Positions 21,874 to 34,492 of a stretch of DNA of 64,000 bases are shown here, one piece after another. The DNA is from Sorghum bicolor (lineage: Eukaryota > Streptophyta > Magnoliopsida > Poales > Poaceae): assembly GCF_000003195.3 (NCBI RefSeq), contig NC_012877.2, positions 9,154,855 to 9,218,854 on the forward strand, written 5' to 3'. Position 1 is the first letter of the stretch. Each line of letters starts with the position of its first letter. The position numbers and the translations under genes are program-made. Under the pieces are notes generated by a model. The model was not told the origin of the DNA. It made no database searches and was given only the letters and a program-made list of their open reading frames with translations.

Positions 21874-23300
21874 GTTGATCATGTTTTTCATTTGAAATCA
21901 TCTATGCAAGGAAAGAAATGTTTGAATTTCTTGTATTTTAAAATTCAAAATTTTCAAATGACCTCGGATGAAGAAACGACAAAACGACCAATGTTGTAGA
22001 TCTCGAAGGGTCATACAAGAAAATATATATTTGAAGTTCTCACATCTGAAATTAAAATTTTTTAGATGACCTCGGATGGAGAAACGACCAAACCAAAGTT
22101 CTAGATCTCAAAAAGTTATACAACTTTACAGTTAACAATCTTTTCATTTGAATTCGTTTAGGGTTTTAAATATTTATTTCAAAATTGAATGAAAATAAAA
22201 TGGGGAGGATAAATATCTCATAATGGATAATGTGACTTGTGGATTCGAGCCCCCGCAGCCATGCAGAGCACATTTTTTACTTGCTATAAATAATATTAAT
22301 ACACGTGGCTCAAAGATATTTTTTTTTACTTGGTATAAATCATATTTATACACGTGGCTCAAAGATTTGTAGGAACGGCTAGATATCGAGTCATCACTAC
22401 ATATCATTTTTTTAGAAATCACAATTCCAAACCCAAAAATAGCAAAACGAAAATCCAAAAAAACCCGGGTCAGCCACACGCCTGCAAGCCACAAGTGGCA
22501 TATTTTTTTCACAGAAAAATGCACGCTCCACACTATCCTAAACTAAGTTTAAATTGATTACTTGAGTCTCTAAATAAATCTAAATGAAAAGGTTGTCAAC
22601 CACAAAGTTATATAACTTTTCAAGATCTACATCTTTTATTTTGGTAGTTTCTCCATCCAAGGTTGTTTACAAAATTTGACTTTCAAATTTTAGAAATTCA
22701 AATGTAGTTTCTCTTAACAAGATGATTTCAAATCAAAAACTTATTAACTATAAAGTTGTGTAACTTTTTAAGATCTACAACTTTTATTTTGGTCATCTTT
22801 TTATGTGACTTTGTTTGTATAATTCAAAATTTAATTTTTTAAAAAATAACTACTTCAAACAACTTTTTGAAAGAGTAAATGATTTCAGCTGAAATAGTCA
22901 TCAACAACAAAGTTGTAGAAATCATCAAGATATATAACTTTTATTTTGGTCATTTATTCAAACAACAAACTGATAGTAACATTATTCACAAAGTTTACAT
23001 ATCTCTTATGGTTTTATAGTTTATAAACTATAAGAGAGATATATAATTTTTACAAATTATCATCGAACGAACAAATAACCAAAATAAAATTTATAGATCT
23101 TGATTAATTCTACAACTTTTATATTCATGGCTTTCTTACCTCTACTTCAAAATGTTATTTGTAGTTGCTTTGAAATTTAAATTTTGAATTAATAAAATAA
23201 AGTCACATGAAAAGATGGCTCAATTAATAGCTGTAAAAACACAATAAATTGATAGGGTAAGATTTTAGAAAATTTAAGCAAAAAACATCAAATTTGACGT
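21874..23300. repeat. Outer CACTA interior made of a recurring AT-rich unit
   Basis: The phrase AACTTTTNAGATCTACAAC, with TTTATTTTGGTCATTT and CTCCATC, recurs many times in both orientations. Related units lie at 9960-10145, 24240-24330, 51670-52080 and 61780-62190. A tandem pair of about 60 bp (TATAAAT..ACACGTGGCTCAAAGAT) is at 22280-22365. No gene is supported. Confidence 0.6.
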
Positions 23301-23620
23301 TAGCATGAGAGTAAAATGCTAGTCACACATTCTGCCAGAGATTAGAGCATCGCTAGTGTCAGCATCGAACCGAGCCGCATGTGTCAGGCCACGAAAGACA
23401 CTGTTCAAGACCGCTCCGGTGTGGAGTTCGCTTTTTGTCTGCCAAACTCGTACGAAACAATAAACAAAATACAGATCAAAGCATTGCTCCTCCTGCATGG
23501 CAGCATGCATGAAAACTATAGTAGTTGAACCGTCTGTAAGCGCCGAACTGAAGAACTTTTTACCACGGTTCGACTACTCCAGTGTGAAATCAATTTTTTA
23601 CCGCGTTTCTATCTTCCCTC

Positions 23621-24134
23621 TATACCTGGGCAACGGGCCGGCCCGGCCCGGCCCGGCACGACACCGGGCCGGCCCGGCACGTTGCCTAACGGGCCGAGGG
23701 GGCCCGTCGTGGCCTGCGGGCCTGACCTCTGGCCCAGGCACGGGCCCGTGGGCCTTTTTGCGTACCAGGCGGGCCCGTCAGGCCGGGCCAGCCCATAGCC
23801 CGTTGAACAATAACATATCAATAAACACAGATTTAAAAGCATATTTCAAACACATTCATCATTCACTCCATCGGTATAAAGAACACATTCAAATACATAT
23901 GACAGATGTAGAGAATAGATTTAGATATTAAAATGAGTTATTTTATACAATGTTGTTATTTGGCGGGCCGGGCCGTACCGGCCCGCGGGCCTGAAGTGCG
24001 GCCCAAGCACGGCCTGCAGCCCCGTGCCGTGCCAGCCCGGGCCCAATGACCTTCGGGCCGGGCCGGGCTAGGGCCGGGCCAAAATGACGGGCTTCGGGCC
24101 GTGCTCACGGGCTCGGGCTGCATGCCCAGGTATA
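23621..24134. mobile_element. hAT-type non-autonomous element, 514 bp
   Basis: Perfect 12 bp terminal inverted repeats TATACCTGGGCA / TGCCCAGGTATA and a perfect 8 bp target duplication CTTCCCTC (23613-23620, 24135-24142). Both arms are dominated by GGGCCGG/CCGGCCC words and the centre is AT-rich. No transposase. An 8 bp duplication points to hAT. Confidence 0.93.
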
Positions 24135-24354
24135 CTTCCCTCGGCTTCAAGCATACACTGGAGCTGCTCTTAAAAAGAGAAATTAGAGTTCAACAATTTA
24201 GAAAATAAATTTTAAATAGCATTTTGAAGTAGTAAACGATTTCAAATAAAAAAGTTATAAACATCAAAGTTTTATAACTTTTTGAGATCTACAACTTTTA
24301 TTTTGGTCATTTCTCCATCTGAAGTTCTTTGAAAAAAATAAAATTTTAGTACTT

Positions 24355-24598
24355 AATTTTTACTATTCAACGTCTATTTATAGGACGGTTCGATATAGAG
24401 CCACTCCATAAATCGAATTTATAGGGGCGGCTAGATATAGAGCTGCCTCTAGAAATAGAGTCATTTGTAGGGGCGCCTGGTAACACCAGCGGCCCCTACA
24501 AATGGATTTGGACGGCGTGGCTCATTGAGAACCACTTGTAGAGATGGCTCCATACAAAAAAAATAAAGGTGTTGCTACAAATTGTTTCTGTAGTAGTG
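24355..24598. repeat. Right subterminal region of the outer CACTA element
   Basis: Repeated words such as TATAGAGCCACTCC, CGGCTAGATATAGAGC and CCCCTACAAATGG, closing with TTTCTGTAGTAGTG at 24598. Confidence 0.65.
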
Positions 24599-24601
24599 CT
24601 T

Positions 24602-25867
24602 ATGACTACCTATTGGGATCTCCACTAATTAAAAAAAATGCTATTTTTAGCCTGAATTTGTGATTTTAATTTGATCGACGTTTTTTAGAGATAGGAAGAC
24701 AGCCTTTGAAGAGACGAAAAATTAGATATGGTTGGGCCAGCCCTCTCTGTAGAGGCATCCCAACTCTGTAGTACCTTTTTTGATATAGTGGTAATCGGAG
24801 TAAATATCATTAGGGCATGGCACGGTATATATTGCCGAGATCGATAGTAAGGTGGGGTCGAGGAAGCATTAAACCACCCGCACAATGTCCATCTGGCAAT
24901 ATGGTGGGGCCAAGAAGCTCCGTCGGGTGGTGGGGCTAAGAGTATCTCCAACGGCTCACCAATATTTCATCCCTAATAAGGTGATATTGGTGATCACCAA
25001 TATAAGTTTTCAGTGATGATAGAGAAGATGGTCTAACAGCTCTTCAATAAACTCCCTCAAAAGTAAAAACCCAAAAAAAATTTCTCTCTTTTCTACCTCA
25101 GTGTCTTCTTCTCGCTGGCAGGTTCTCGCGGCCGCGACGCCCGTAGACACGCTCGTGCCCTGGCCCGACGGCCAACCCCTCCATCCACCACTAGCGTGAG
25201 CACCTCCACCTCCACCTCCACCTCCACTAGCGCAAGGTCGGACACTAGCGCGAGCACCTCCACCTCCACCTCCACTAGCGCAAGCTCAGCCAGCGGGTAG
25301 AAGCAAGGGTGAGTCGTGAATGAGACCCAGGCCTGCCTCCCAGACGGATCCCCCATCCTCCACGTGTACGTCTATAGCTAAAATCAATTCCATGTGACCT
25401 ACTGTACTACCCTAGCTTCCTTGCCGCCACCGGCTTCCGCTAGCTCCGGTATAGGCCGTATAGCTCGTTGATTTGATTTGACTCGTGAACTGATCTAGTA
25501 GCAAGATCCCCCGCCCGCCCGCTGCTTTTGGCAATTTGGCCTCACATTTTCGACGGGAGTGGATCGAGTCTCCGATCCGGTCTGGTCGATCGCCAAACGC
25601 AAATTCGTATATATCCTCCTCTTGTCTCTCTTTTTTCACTTGTTGTTTTCCTTTTACTTTGGGATCTCGGTCCATTTTGAAGGACTCTCTTTTTTTTTTC
25701 ATTTGTTTTCCTTTTATTTTGGGATCTCGATCCATTTCGAAAGACTTCGTTTTGTAGTTCCAAACCTTTAAACAGCACGTGTAACGATGGATTTCCTGCC
25801 AGGTTCTTTTCAAATAAAATAAACAACACGTGCATTGTAGTGTCCCGATCCGGCTGTCTTATACAGT
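24602..25867. other. Intergenic with short tandem repeats
   Basis: Contains a CCTCCA trinucleotide-type microsatellite in two blocks (25200-25275) and a roughly 62 bp tandem duplication (25621-25745, with GGGATCTCG.TCCATTT in both units). The phrase GAGTATCTCCAACGGCTC at 24942 resembles a Harbinger-like terminus, but no partner was found. No gene is supported. Confidence 0.5.
25745..25860. repeat. Dispersed duplicate, copy 1
   Basis: Matches 26692-26822 with substitutions; the shared core is TTCTTTTCAAATAAAATAAA followed by CAAC and then TGTAGTGTCC. Confidence 0.7.
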
Positions 25868-26376
25868 TATTCGCACTAAGGCCAAGGTCCCGTTTGATTG
25901 TCCTCCATAAATTTTACCGTCCGTCATGTTGAATGTTTAGACACATGCTTAAAGTATTAAATATAGATTATTTATGAAACTAAACACACCTAGAAAGTAA
26001 TTTGCGAGACGAATTTTTTCATCCTAATTAATCCGTGATTGGACACTACTCCCTCCGTCCACGAAAGAATCAATTCCTAGGATCCGTGTCAGTCAAACTT
26101 TTTAAAGTTTGACTAACTTTATAGAAAAGAGTAACAACATCTATAATATAAAATGCACATTATATGAAAATATATTCTATGATGAATCTAATAATACTAA
26201 TTTGATACTATAAATCTTAGCATTTTTTTCTAGAAATTTGGTCAAAGTTTAAAAAGTTTGACTTAGGACAACTCTAGAAATTGACTCTTTCGTGGACGAA
26301 GGGAGTAATTATCAAATAAGACAAAAATGCTACAGTACATATTAAACTTTAACACCCCCAACCAAACGTCTCCTTA
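25868..26376. mobile_element. MITE of the GTCCCGTTTGATTG type, split by a Stowaway
   Basis: Inverted ends GTCCCGTTTGATTG and the related AACCAAACGTCTCC, with inner text typical of the 240 bp MITE family (ATTAAATATAGATTA, TTGCGAGACGAATTTTTTC). A Stowaway element is nested inside. Confidence 0.6.
26049..26305. mobile_element. Stowaway MITE, 257 bp
   Basis: Starts CTCCCTCCGTCCACGAAAG and ends CTTTCGTGGACGAAGGGAG with TA on both sides (26047-26048, 26306-26307), the mariner-type duplication. It lies inside another MITE, giving a relative age order. Confidence 0.93.
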
Positions 26377-26691
26377 GTCCCGTATAACATAACGCAGTCC
26401 ATTTATATTCCCTCCACTTAGATCCTCATCCACACAACATTAGTGGCAATATATTCCAAAACTGCAAACCACTCCATCTTAATTTTTGTGTCATCTCTCC
26501 AGGGACTATTAAAAGGGGACGAAGGGAGTAGATGTTAAAATATTTGTTTTACAGTCAATATGGATATTCATATTTGTATTTAATTTTAATATAAATATCA
26601 AATGGATGTATCCATATTCGTTTTCTGTGATTTTTCTCTATCCGATTTCAAACATCCGCATTCGAAAAATATGAAACATCTGATAGCACTT

Positions 26692-26822
26692 GTAGTGCCA
26701 AACTTTAAACGACACGTGTTCCTATGGATTTCCGCTAGGTTCTTTTCAAATAAAATAAACAACATATGTACTGTAGTGTCCAAATCCAGCCGGCTGTCTT
26801 CTTCAATTATTTGCTCTGTCTC
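26692..26822. repeat. Dispersed duplicate, copy 2
   Basis: Second copy of 25745-25860, about 950 bp away in the same orientation. Confidence 0.7.
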
Positions 26823-27429
26823 CTTATAGGAGAGCCGTAACGTGCGATCGGTCACATTTTTTGAGAGCACGTGATACGGCTCGGCCTCATCTTCCTCACC
26901 TTCTCAGTCACGTCATCGTCAATTAGGTTTAAAATATTTATCTCATAAAATATAGGTAAATTATGTAATTAATTATTTTTATCTATATTTAATGTTTCAT
27001 GCATGTGCCGCAAAATTTGATGTGATAGGAAATTCAAAAAAATATTTTAAATTAGGTAAGGGTTAATTATGCTTTTATTATGATAATGAGTGGGTGCCAA
27101 TAAATTATTTTTATGTTTGACTAAATAGACTGTAGAACTAAATGCACATGAGAATGCTGCATACAAAGGATTTGTTCCTTACTAATAAGTGATAAATACC
27201 AGAAGTGGTACTCATATATAAGTATATAAGCTTAAAAAAACAAAAACTACTCTCCAAACATCAGCTGTTCCCCGGTCAAGGAACTGCTCCACGCAAGTTA
27301 TACTTCCATACTCAATCTTCTTGCACCCACTGACCCACAAGGCTAACAGCATCTATTGCGACAAATTCTTATGCTTGCCTTACCATTGCAAACCCGACAT
27401 AATTACAGAGATTCGGGGGACTCTTGTCA
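26823..27429. other. Region downstream of GARS
   Basis: AT-rich; 26930-27060 contains a degraded piece of the 240 bp MITE family. The GARS 3' UTR probably occupies the part nearest 27429. No other gene seen. Confidence 0.5.
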
Positions 27430-30400
27430 TCAGTGTGCAGCCAAATGGCAATATTTGAGTGCCCTCCAACCAATGTCATGCCTGTAGAATCCTTCTGGCC
27501 AGTCAACAACGTCAAGCGCATCATACACTTTAGCCCTTGCTTCCTCAATGTCCTTGCCCTTTGCAGTAACACCGAGCACACGGCCTCCAGCTGCTACAAA
27601 GTTTCCATCTGTATCAAAGGCTGTTCCTGCATGGAATATCTTTACTGCAGGAGAAACCTGCTCGGCTTCATCAATATTTTTTATTACAGTCCCCTTCTTG
27701 TAAGGCCCAGGATAGCCTTCACTTGCCATCACAACAACTGTTGCCAACTCAGGCGACCAGTTTAGCGAAACCTTGCCTAGTTCTCCCCGACAAGCAGCAA
27801 GCAGAACCTGTGCCAAGTCGGACTCTAACCTCATCATCAGAACCTGAGCAAAACAAGATGAGTTAACCAAAAGTTTAGTTTGTCAACATGACATCCTTAA
27901 TGAGTTCATAAAAAGATAGTTGGCCTTTCATATTTATTTCTTTAAAGAGACTAACAAATGAAGTTTTGATACTGCAATGAATATGTTATTAGTATTTCCA
28001 AAAGACTTTTACCACCTAGAAGACCAGAACTACTAGCATTCTGCAAAATGTTACTTGAAGATCAGATAAAAGTTTGTGCATGTTGTTTCCCGAATGTAAA
28101 TTCAAATATTAGCTTGAGATTCCGATTTTTTTCTGCATGAACCATATGAAACGACCAAATAACCATGCAGGTAGTTTAGCATATTATTACTAACGTCAAG
28201 ATATCCAAATAAGCAGATATAAATTGGGTACATATAAATCCTGTAAATATATAGAGGACCAAATAATGGTCTGGATATTATAATCTGTAAACATATGCTA
28301 AGTTAAGCCAATAATGATAATTAATAAAAAAAAACCACAAACCTGGCATTCTGGATCTCCAAATCGTACATTATATTCAATAAGCTTAGGAAGCCCTGAC
28401 TTCTTCTCAATCATAAGCCCAGCATATAACACACCAACAAATTTACATCCTTCAGCTGCCATACCTTTAACAGTAGGGAGGATTATACTTTCCATTACTT
28501 TTTCCTTCAGTTCTTCTGTCACTATTGGAGCTGGCGAGTATGCACCCATACCACCTGTATTTGGACCAACATCACCATCACCAACTCTTTTATGGTCCTG
28601 GGCCGATTCAAGAGGCAAAGCAGTTTCTCCATCTACTAATGCAAAGAAAGAAGCTTCTTCTCCCTCTAAAAATTCTTCAATGATGACACGTGATCCAGCA
28701 GAACCAAAAGAGCCTTCTATCAGCATAGTGTCTATGGCTTCAAACGCCTCATCTAAAGTCATAGCAACGACTACACCCTTCCCAGCAGCCAATCCATCAG
28801 CTTTAACAACTATGGGGGCTTCTTGATCCTTTACATATTGTTTAGCATCAGCAGGGTTTGTGAATGTTTGATACTGCACATGCAGAACACAAGTAATCAA
28901 GTTTCAACTTTCAACTTTCAACCAATAACATGCTTAATAGAAGGAAATATCTAACATGGCTCCTAGATCCTCAACAGATTAAGTTTACTCTGTAAATAAA
29001 CAGTAATTAAAATTTTTGAAACAGATGGAAACATCTACGGGGCTCTTTGATCCTTAAGGGGCAAGATTTACAGCAATTGAAATTGTGAAAAGATAAAATG
29101 GGGTTTATGAGCACTCTGAGCTAAAACATAAAACACAGTTTGGGACTTGTTGAGAGCCAGTATCCAGTAACAAAGCATATCAGAAAGATATAATTCTCAT
29201 TCTGAAAATATTACAGGCAGCTCTAAATATATTCAAATATTGCATTGACTTTTATGTGTCAAGCATAATAACTGTACAGTAGCTTCACAAATTAAAAGAA
29301 AGTACCTTTGCTGTGGGAATGTTGTACTTATCACATAGTTTCTTCATGAAATCCTTTGATCCTTCTAATGCTGCAGCCTCTGATGAAGGACCAAAAGTAG
29401 GAATTCCAGCTTTGACAAGGTCATTTGCAAGACCAGCAACAAGAGGTGCTTCAGGTCCAACTACGACTAATCCAACACCCCAATTACGACAGAATGAGAT
29501 GACATTTTCACTATTTGTTATGTCCATGTCCGGTATACATGTGGCATCTCCAGACTGAGCAATGCCAGAATTACCAGGAGCACAGAAAACTGCATCACAA
29601 GACGGAGAGCGTTCCAAGGCATAACAAAGAGCATGTTCCCTACCTCCTCCACCAATGACCAGTACAGTTACCCTCTCTTCTGTCACAAAACAACACATCA
29701 AATTTAATAGAATTTTTTTCTTGGGTTCATTACACTGATTAGTTAGAAGGTGACTCTGATTATTAATAGTTTATCACAGCATCCTATTTCATAGTACATC
29801 AAGCTTGACGTTTTCCTAAGAAACCATCGCGTCCATAGTTCTTTATGCCCGAGTGAAATATTTTTCAAAAGCATAATCCACAAATGACTTAATGAATTTA
29901 ATTCCTTTTCTGGACCCAAGTAATAGATAATAATTTATTGAATTTTCTCGTGTGATCAGTTAAATGGCAACCCTTGTTTTTACTGGTTTAGCACAGCCAT
30001 CTACCTCCGAATGCATCAAGCTTGAGTTTTTTTTCTAAAAACTTAACCATATGCCCAGTATTTTAAATCCAAACAAAATTCAGGGAAGCATCATGGTAAA
30101 CAGTTCAATGAAGTTACCCTCTCTGCTTGATCCGAGAACAGATAAAAATTTCATATGAGGAACGAGAACAGCCCCAAAAGTAGGATTAAACTATCTTACC
30201 AGGAACCTTCACGTGACCATTAGTCGAAGAGAGTGTTGTGTTGAGGTGTCTGCCCTTGAGAGCCCCAACAATCACGTTTGAACCATAGGCGCGATTCTCA
30301 TTCTCCACCCTGATGGGAGAACAAAGACCACCATCCAATGTCCGAGAAACAGGAAAAGATACCACAGAGTCCAGGTAGCCAGGCAAGCGGTTCTTCGCGA

Positions 30401-30461
30401 ACGCCTTAGCTCCGAACTTGAGCGAAACCTTGGTGCTCGCAGAAAAGCATGCCATTGCCAT
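27430..30461 (-). CDS. PUR2: Phosphoribosylamine-glycine ligase (GARS), plastid
   Basis: Catalyses the ATP-dependent joining of glycine to phosphoribosylamine, the second step of de novo purine synthesis, in plastids. Four coding exons, 30461-30200, 29679-29306, 28873-28343 and 27843-27430, join in phase to 526 residues, normal for plants. Residues 1-90 or so are a serine- and basic-rich transit peptide ([19 protein letters not shown]). The enzyme starts at [26 protein letters not shown] follows, then the ATP-grasp fold with [41 protein letters not shown] and [13 protein letters not shown], and the C-terminal domain ending [10 protein letters not shown]. All splice sites are GT-AG. A 5' UTR intron from about 30847 to 30478 is likely (GCAG/GTGACT donor, GCTACAG acceptor). 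No damage is visible. Confidence 0.95.
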
Positions 30462-30477
30462 CACCCTTTCCTCTGTA

Positions 30478-31100
30478 GCCAAAACGGCAAGAAACAAGCA
30501 GAGCGTTTTAGTTAATACGGCTTGTAAGATGCAAAGCTCATGTGAGGCAGTATTTTCGTGGACAAGAAAGCACGGAATGGAATCAGTGCAGTGCACAGCA
30601 CGGAATCCAGCCAACACCTCCGAAGCAGAGCCACCGCGGGCGAGCGGCAAGTGTTCGACGAAACGACTACACAGACGCTGTTATCCCCCTGACTGGGGCC
30701 GGCCGGTGTGTGTCCCCCCAGAGGCCAGAGCTCATGCGCGCGCACGAATTGGACCAAAGGAAAAGGAGAAGACGAGAAACCAAGACAGTCATGGGCAAAG
30801 CAGTCAAAAAGTTGGCGCGAGAGATGTGGGCAAACAAACAGTAGTCACCTGCCTAACAGTGTGCAGCTCGCCGTAGCGGAGGTCGGAGAAGGGGAAGAGG
30901 AGGAGCGTAAGCGGAAGCGGAAGCCGTGGCGCGGCTGTGTTCGCCGGGGTGGCGCCGCATTTGTAGATGCAGCCGCGAGGCGCCGCCCGCTCGAGAGGTG
31001 GTGATTGGTGAATCTTGCGTCCGGGGCCCTGGAACTTTGGCTTTTCCATACCCTGGTTTTGGATGGGAGCGCCGGAGCGGAACACGTGTCACCCACCACG
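30478..31100 (-). promoter_or_regulatory. GARS 5' UTR exon, UTR intron and core promoter region
   Basis: GC-rich leader with a plausible 5' UTR donor near 30846 and acceptor near 30478. Reading frames here on both strands are compositional and not called. Confidence 0.5.
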
Positions 31101-31130
31101 CTTTTTTTTCCCCGAAGTTGCTTTGGTTAG

Positions 31131-31330
31131 TTCAAAAAAATAACGACCATTTAGCATTTTCGTTTCTATGTAACAAATATTGTCTAATTATAAACTATCT
31201 AAGTTTAAACTATTCATCTCGCAAATTACAGATAAACTATATAATTAGTTTTTATTTTCGTTTATATTTAATATTTTATACATATGTTTAAAAATTCGAT
31301 GTGACAGAGAATTTTAAAAATTTTTGGGTT
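31131..31330. mobile_element. Tourist-like MITE fragment
   Basis: Inner text of the 240 bp family (TTCATCTCGCAAATTACAG, TTTATATTTAATATTTTATA, TTCGATGTGAC) without clean termini; directly abuts the next copy. Confidence 0.6.
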
Positions 31331-31339
31331 TTTCGAAGA

Positions 31340-31585
31340 GGCCTTGTTTAGTTTACCCTAAAATTCAAAAAATTTTCAAAATTCCCCGTCACATCAAATC
31401 TTGTGGCATATACATGAAGCACTAAATATAGAAAAAAACAAAAAACTAATTATATAGTTTGTCTTTAATTTACGAGATGAATCTTTTGAGTCTAGTTAGT
31501 TTATGATTAGATAAATATTTGCTACAAATAAACAAAAATACTACATTAGTAAAATCCGAAATTTTTTGCAGAACTAAACAAGGCC
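31340..31585. mobile_element. Tourist-like MITE, complete
   Basis: Terminal repeats GGCCTTGTTTAGTTT and GAACTAAACAAGGCC with the full family interior in reverse orientation to its neighbour. The flanking triplets are not identical. Confidence 0.8.
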
Positions 31586-31952
31586 CTGGCCAACACGGAT
31601 ATAGCTGAGGGTGAATTCGGAAATCTGGCGTGGCGAACCAGGGGGCGGCTGCCATATCGTGGGAGGCGCCGCTGGTTGAGGAAAACCAAAAACGTGCGTG
31701 CAGCGAATCCAGGAGGCAGAACACCAGCGGCGGTCCGCTGATTTGTCACCGACCGTGTGCCCCTGCACCACCCTGCTACCTGTCCTTTTCCAAAAAAATT
31801 TAGATTTACCTACAGTACTATTTTTATTTTATTTGGTAACTTATTTGCTGGTCTAAAAGGTTATGTCTAAAAATATTGTTCGCTAATTTATTATGAGAGA
31901 ACAAAACTGTTGGTTGACAAAAAAAATGCGGCTTATAAGATAAGCGAATGGA

Positions 31953-32104
31953 GTCTAATTAAGTTTAAAATATTTTTCTTGCAATCTACATGTAAATTGT
32001 GTAATTACTTTTTATTTTTGTCTATATTTAATGTTCAATGTATATGTTTAAAGATTCGATGTGATGAGTGAAAAGTTTTTTTAAGTAGAGAACTAAACAA
32101 GACT
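31953..32104. mobile_element. Tourist-like MITE, truncated
   Basis: Right half of the 240 bp family, ending GAACTAAACAAGAC. Confidence 0.6.
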
Positions 32105-32735
32105 ACCATAATTTTGTTTCCAGGGCCGCACTCTCGGTTTTCATCTCCTGACCACGGTTTCAGACTTTCCTTGAGATGGATGGTGATGTGTTATCTGTTG
32201 CCCCAACGGCAACTTGGCATTCACATCTCATCCTCGTTTTGAGCTTACCGTTTGGTGGAGTTTTGTTGATTGATAACGGGGTCCGGAATTGACCGCCATC
32301 AGCTTGCACAACCCATTTCACCAAAACGCTCCCGTTGCATTAAGGGATGTTCAGGTTTCTTTTCGTACCACATTCTTTACAAAAAAAAAAATCATATTAT
32401 CTTAATGGGTGCAAGAATGATAACATAACACTGTCCTAATGCACATTAGGGTATCAACTGTTTACATGTAATTAAATGCATCATTGTGCTGTGAAGGTAT
32501 AAGAGGAACCCCGAAACTATATAGTTAACCTAAAAGTACTATTCTCTACACCAAGGTTTATAGTCTATTTAAACACCATGTAGCGTTTACACGATGGAAC
32601 ACCGTTCTGGTTTAATTGGTCGTTCATTTAGTTTAATTGATATTTAGTCTGTTTAAATGGCCATTGACTCGATATCATTAACAAAACTTTGCTTAAAACT
32701 AATGTCGAATGAAACAAACCCTATGACAATGCTTA

Positions 32736-33000
32736 GAGCAAGTACAATAATGGGCTTATAGCCAAGTTAATAGTGATGTGGAGGAGAGAAGACAAGAGAG
32801 AGATGATAGCTTGGCTCTTATGCAAGCACCAAGCTAGACACGGATGCATAGATAGTAGTGGGCCTCAAATAGCAAGTGTCGTGAGAAGGAAGATGAAAGA
32901 GAATGTATTTTAGAGATAAGTATGAGACAACTTATTGTATAACTTAGCTCTAATTATTTGGTTTATAGCCAAGCACTTGGCTCTATTATTGACCATGCTC
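32736..33000. mobile_element. Harbinger-type MITE, 265 bp, TTA duplication
   Basis: Ends GAGCAAGTACAATAATG and TATTATTGACCATGCTC are inverted repeats; TTA flanks both sides (32733-32735, 33001-33003). Confidence 0.85.
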
Positions 33001-33003
33001 TTA

Positions 33004-33708
33004 GTGTGGATTTTTAACCGTTGGATTTCATGTCCAAGTCATATATTTGGTTTAGTTTTTATAACTTACTACTTTTGCTATCAATTGGGTAATATAGACT
33101 TTTTTTTGGAACTTCTTTGTTCCACCAAATGTACCGTGGAGCAGCAGAGAAGGTGGATCTACTAGCTCTATCTTTAATAATAGAGTATCTTTTTCCGTAG
33201 AAAAAGTATAATGTGCTCTTGAATGATGACTCGATTTCATAGAGAAAATTTGTTTATCCTTCCTAGCTAGCAGCTTTAATTTTGCGCAACCGCACGACTG
33301 CCAAGTGCCAACTCGCTACCACGTTCTTTTTTTTCGTTGAGAATCCCGTGTGAAGGCGCTCTGCATCCATCAGCAGCTGACACCCGCACCGTCCACAGTT
33401 GTGTGATCACTGATCGTCCGCACGTGACACGCGCGTGACGTCGTTGTCGTCGTGCCTCGTCCTGACGCTCTACGGTCTACGGGCCCGTGTGGCTAACTGA
33501 CTTGTCTGAGGCAATGGGTGCCGTCGGCGGTCATGGTATATTCGCTTATTGAAAATATTTTTTTTAATTTTGTATAAGAGAAAAATATTATTAAATATCT
33601 AATTATTTAGTTTGTTTTTTATCGTTCAATAGCAATTAGCGTACGTACCGTACTCATTTGCCAGGAAATCTGCCGCAACCCTTAAGCAGCGACCAAAACT
33701 TAAGCAAG
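33004..33708. other. Intergenic, nothing recognised
   Basis: Includes a moderately GC-rich block at 33280-33540 with no supported gene. Confidence 0.4.
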
Positions 33709-33949
33709 GGTCTTGTTTAGTTTCTAAAAAAATTTATAATTTTTTTTAAAATTTATGTCACATCAAATCTTGCGGCATATATATAAAAGTATTAAATATA
33801 GATTAAAAAATAATTAATTATATAGTTTGACTGTAATTTGCAAGACAAATTTTTTAAACTTATTTAATCTATGATTAAATAATATTTATCAAATACAAAT
33901 AAAGTGCTGCCGTATTTTTTTTTTTAAAAAAATAAGACTAAACAAGGCC
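33709..33949. mobile_element. Tourist-like MITE, AAG duplication
   Basis: Ends GGTCTTGTTTAGTTTC and GACTAAACAAGGCC; the triplet AAG is on both sides (33706-33708, 33950-33952). Confidence 0.8.
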
Positions 33950-34492
33950 AAGGTCCGGCTCCGAAGGCCTTCCTGTCGCAACCGCAACGAAGCAACCTCG
34001 ATCGTCCTCAGAGCCTGCCTCCTAGGCATGTTTTGGTCAGTTTGGAGCGTTGCATAGCCTGTTTATTTGTTTTAAAAAATATTATTCACTAATTTATTTG
34101 TAAGTAAAAAAGACTGCTTGCTAGTAGAAAAAATACAGTTCATAAGATAAATAAATAGAGCTTGAGAGTTGAGGAGCCAGACCAAATTCATACGGCGCGG
34201 GTCCACTATCATGGACTCTCGAACCACCGTTGACTCGCACTCTGGTTGAGCTAGCCACGCAAAAAAGACAATGTGTGAATCCGATCTGTTTTCTATTTTC
34301 ATCTTGTGATAAGGACATATTTGAGAATTAAAATTAATCTTTTTCTTCGATAAAAGACGAACTATATTAAATAAAAGCTGGATACATACCACATGACATC
34401 AGCGGGGCTCGCAGTCGTGTGACCAGTGCCACCCGTGACGCCCTTGTTGACATCGTGCCTCATCTGACCGGCTATGGCTCATTGCCTTCTCA

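Larger units (their letters stand above)
9150..24598. mobile_element. Outer CACTA element remnant hosting E2 and a hAT element
   Basis: Left end TACTGCTACACAAATG (9150) and right end, read on the minus strand, CACTACTACAGAAACAA (24598) match at most positions, apart from a terminal C-to-T change on the left. Both are flanked by the same triplet CTT (9147-9149 and 24599-24601). Both ends carry related subterminal text including CCTCTAGAAAT. Without the 11,725 bp E2 and the 514 bp hAT element the host is about 3.2 kb and shows no transposase, so it was non-autonomous. Confidence 0.65.

Noticed and set aside
22225..22250. GGATTCGAGCCCCC, resembling a tRNA B box
   Set aside because: No A box or acceptor stem at the right distance on the plus strand.
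23497..23931. 144-residue plus-strand frame
   Set aside because: Crosses the left end of the hAT element; the translation is low-complexity sequence from GGGCCGG repeats.
25412..25835. Minus-strand frame with repeated DRDPK.KGKQ
   Set aside because: Produced by a 62 bp tandem duplication; no family recognised and no splice or start context.
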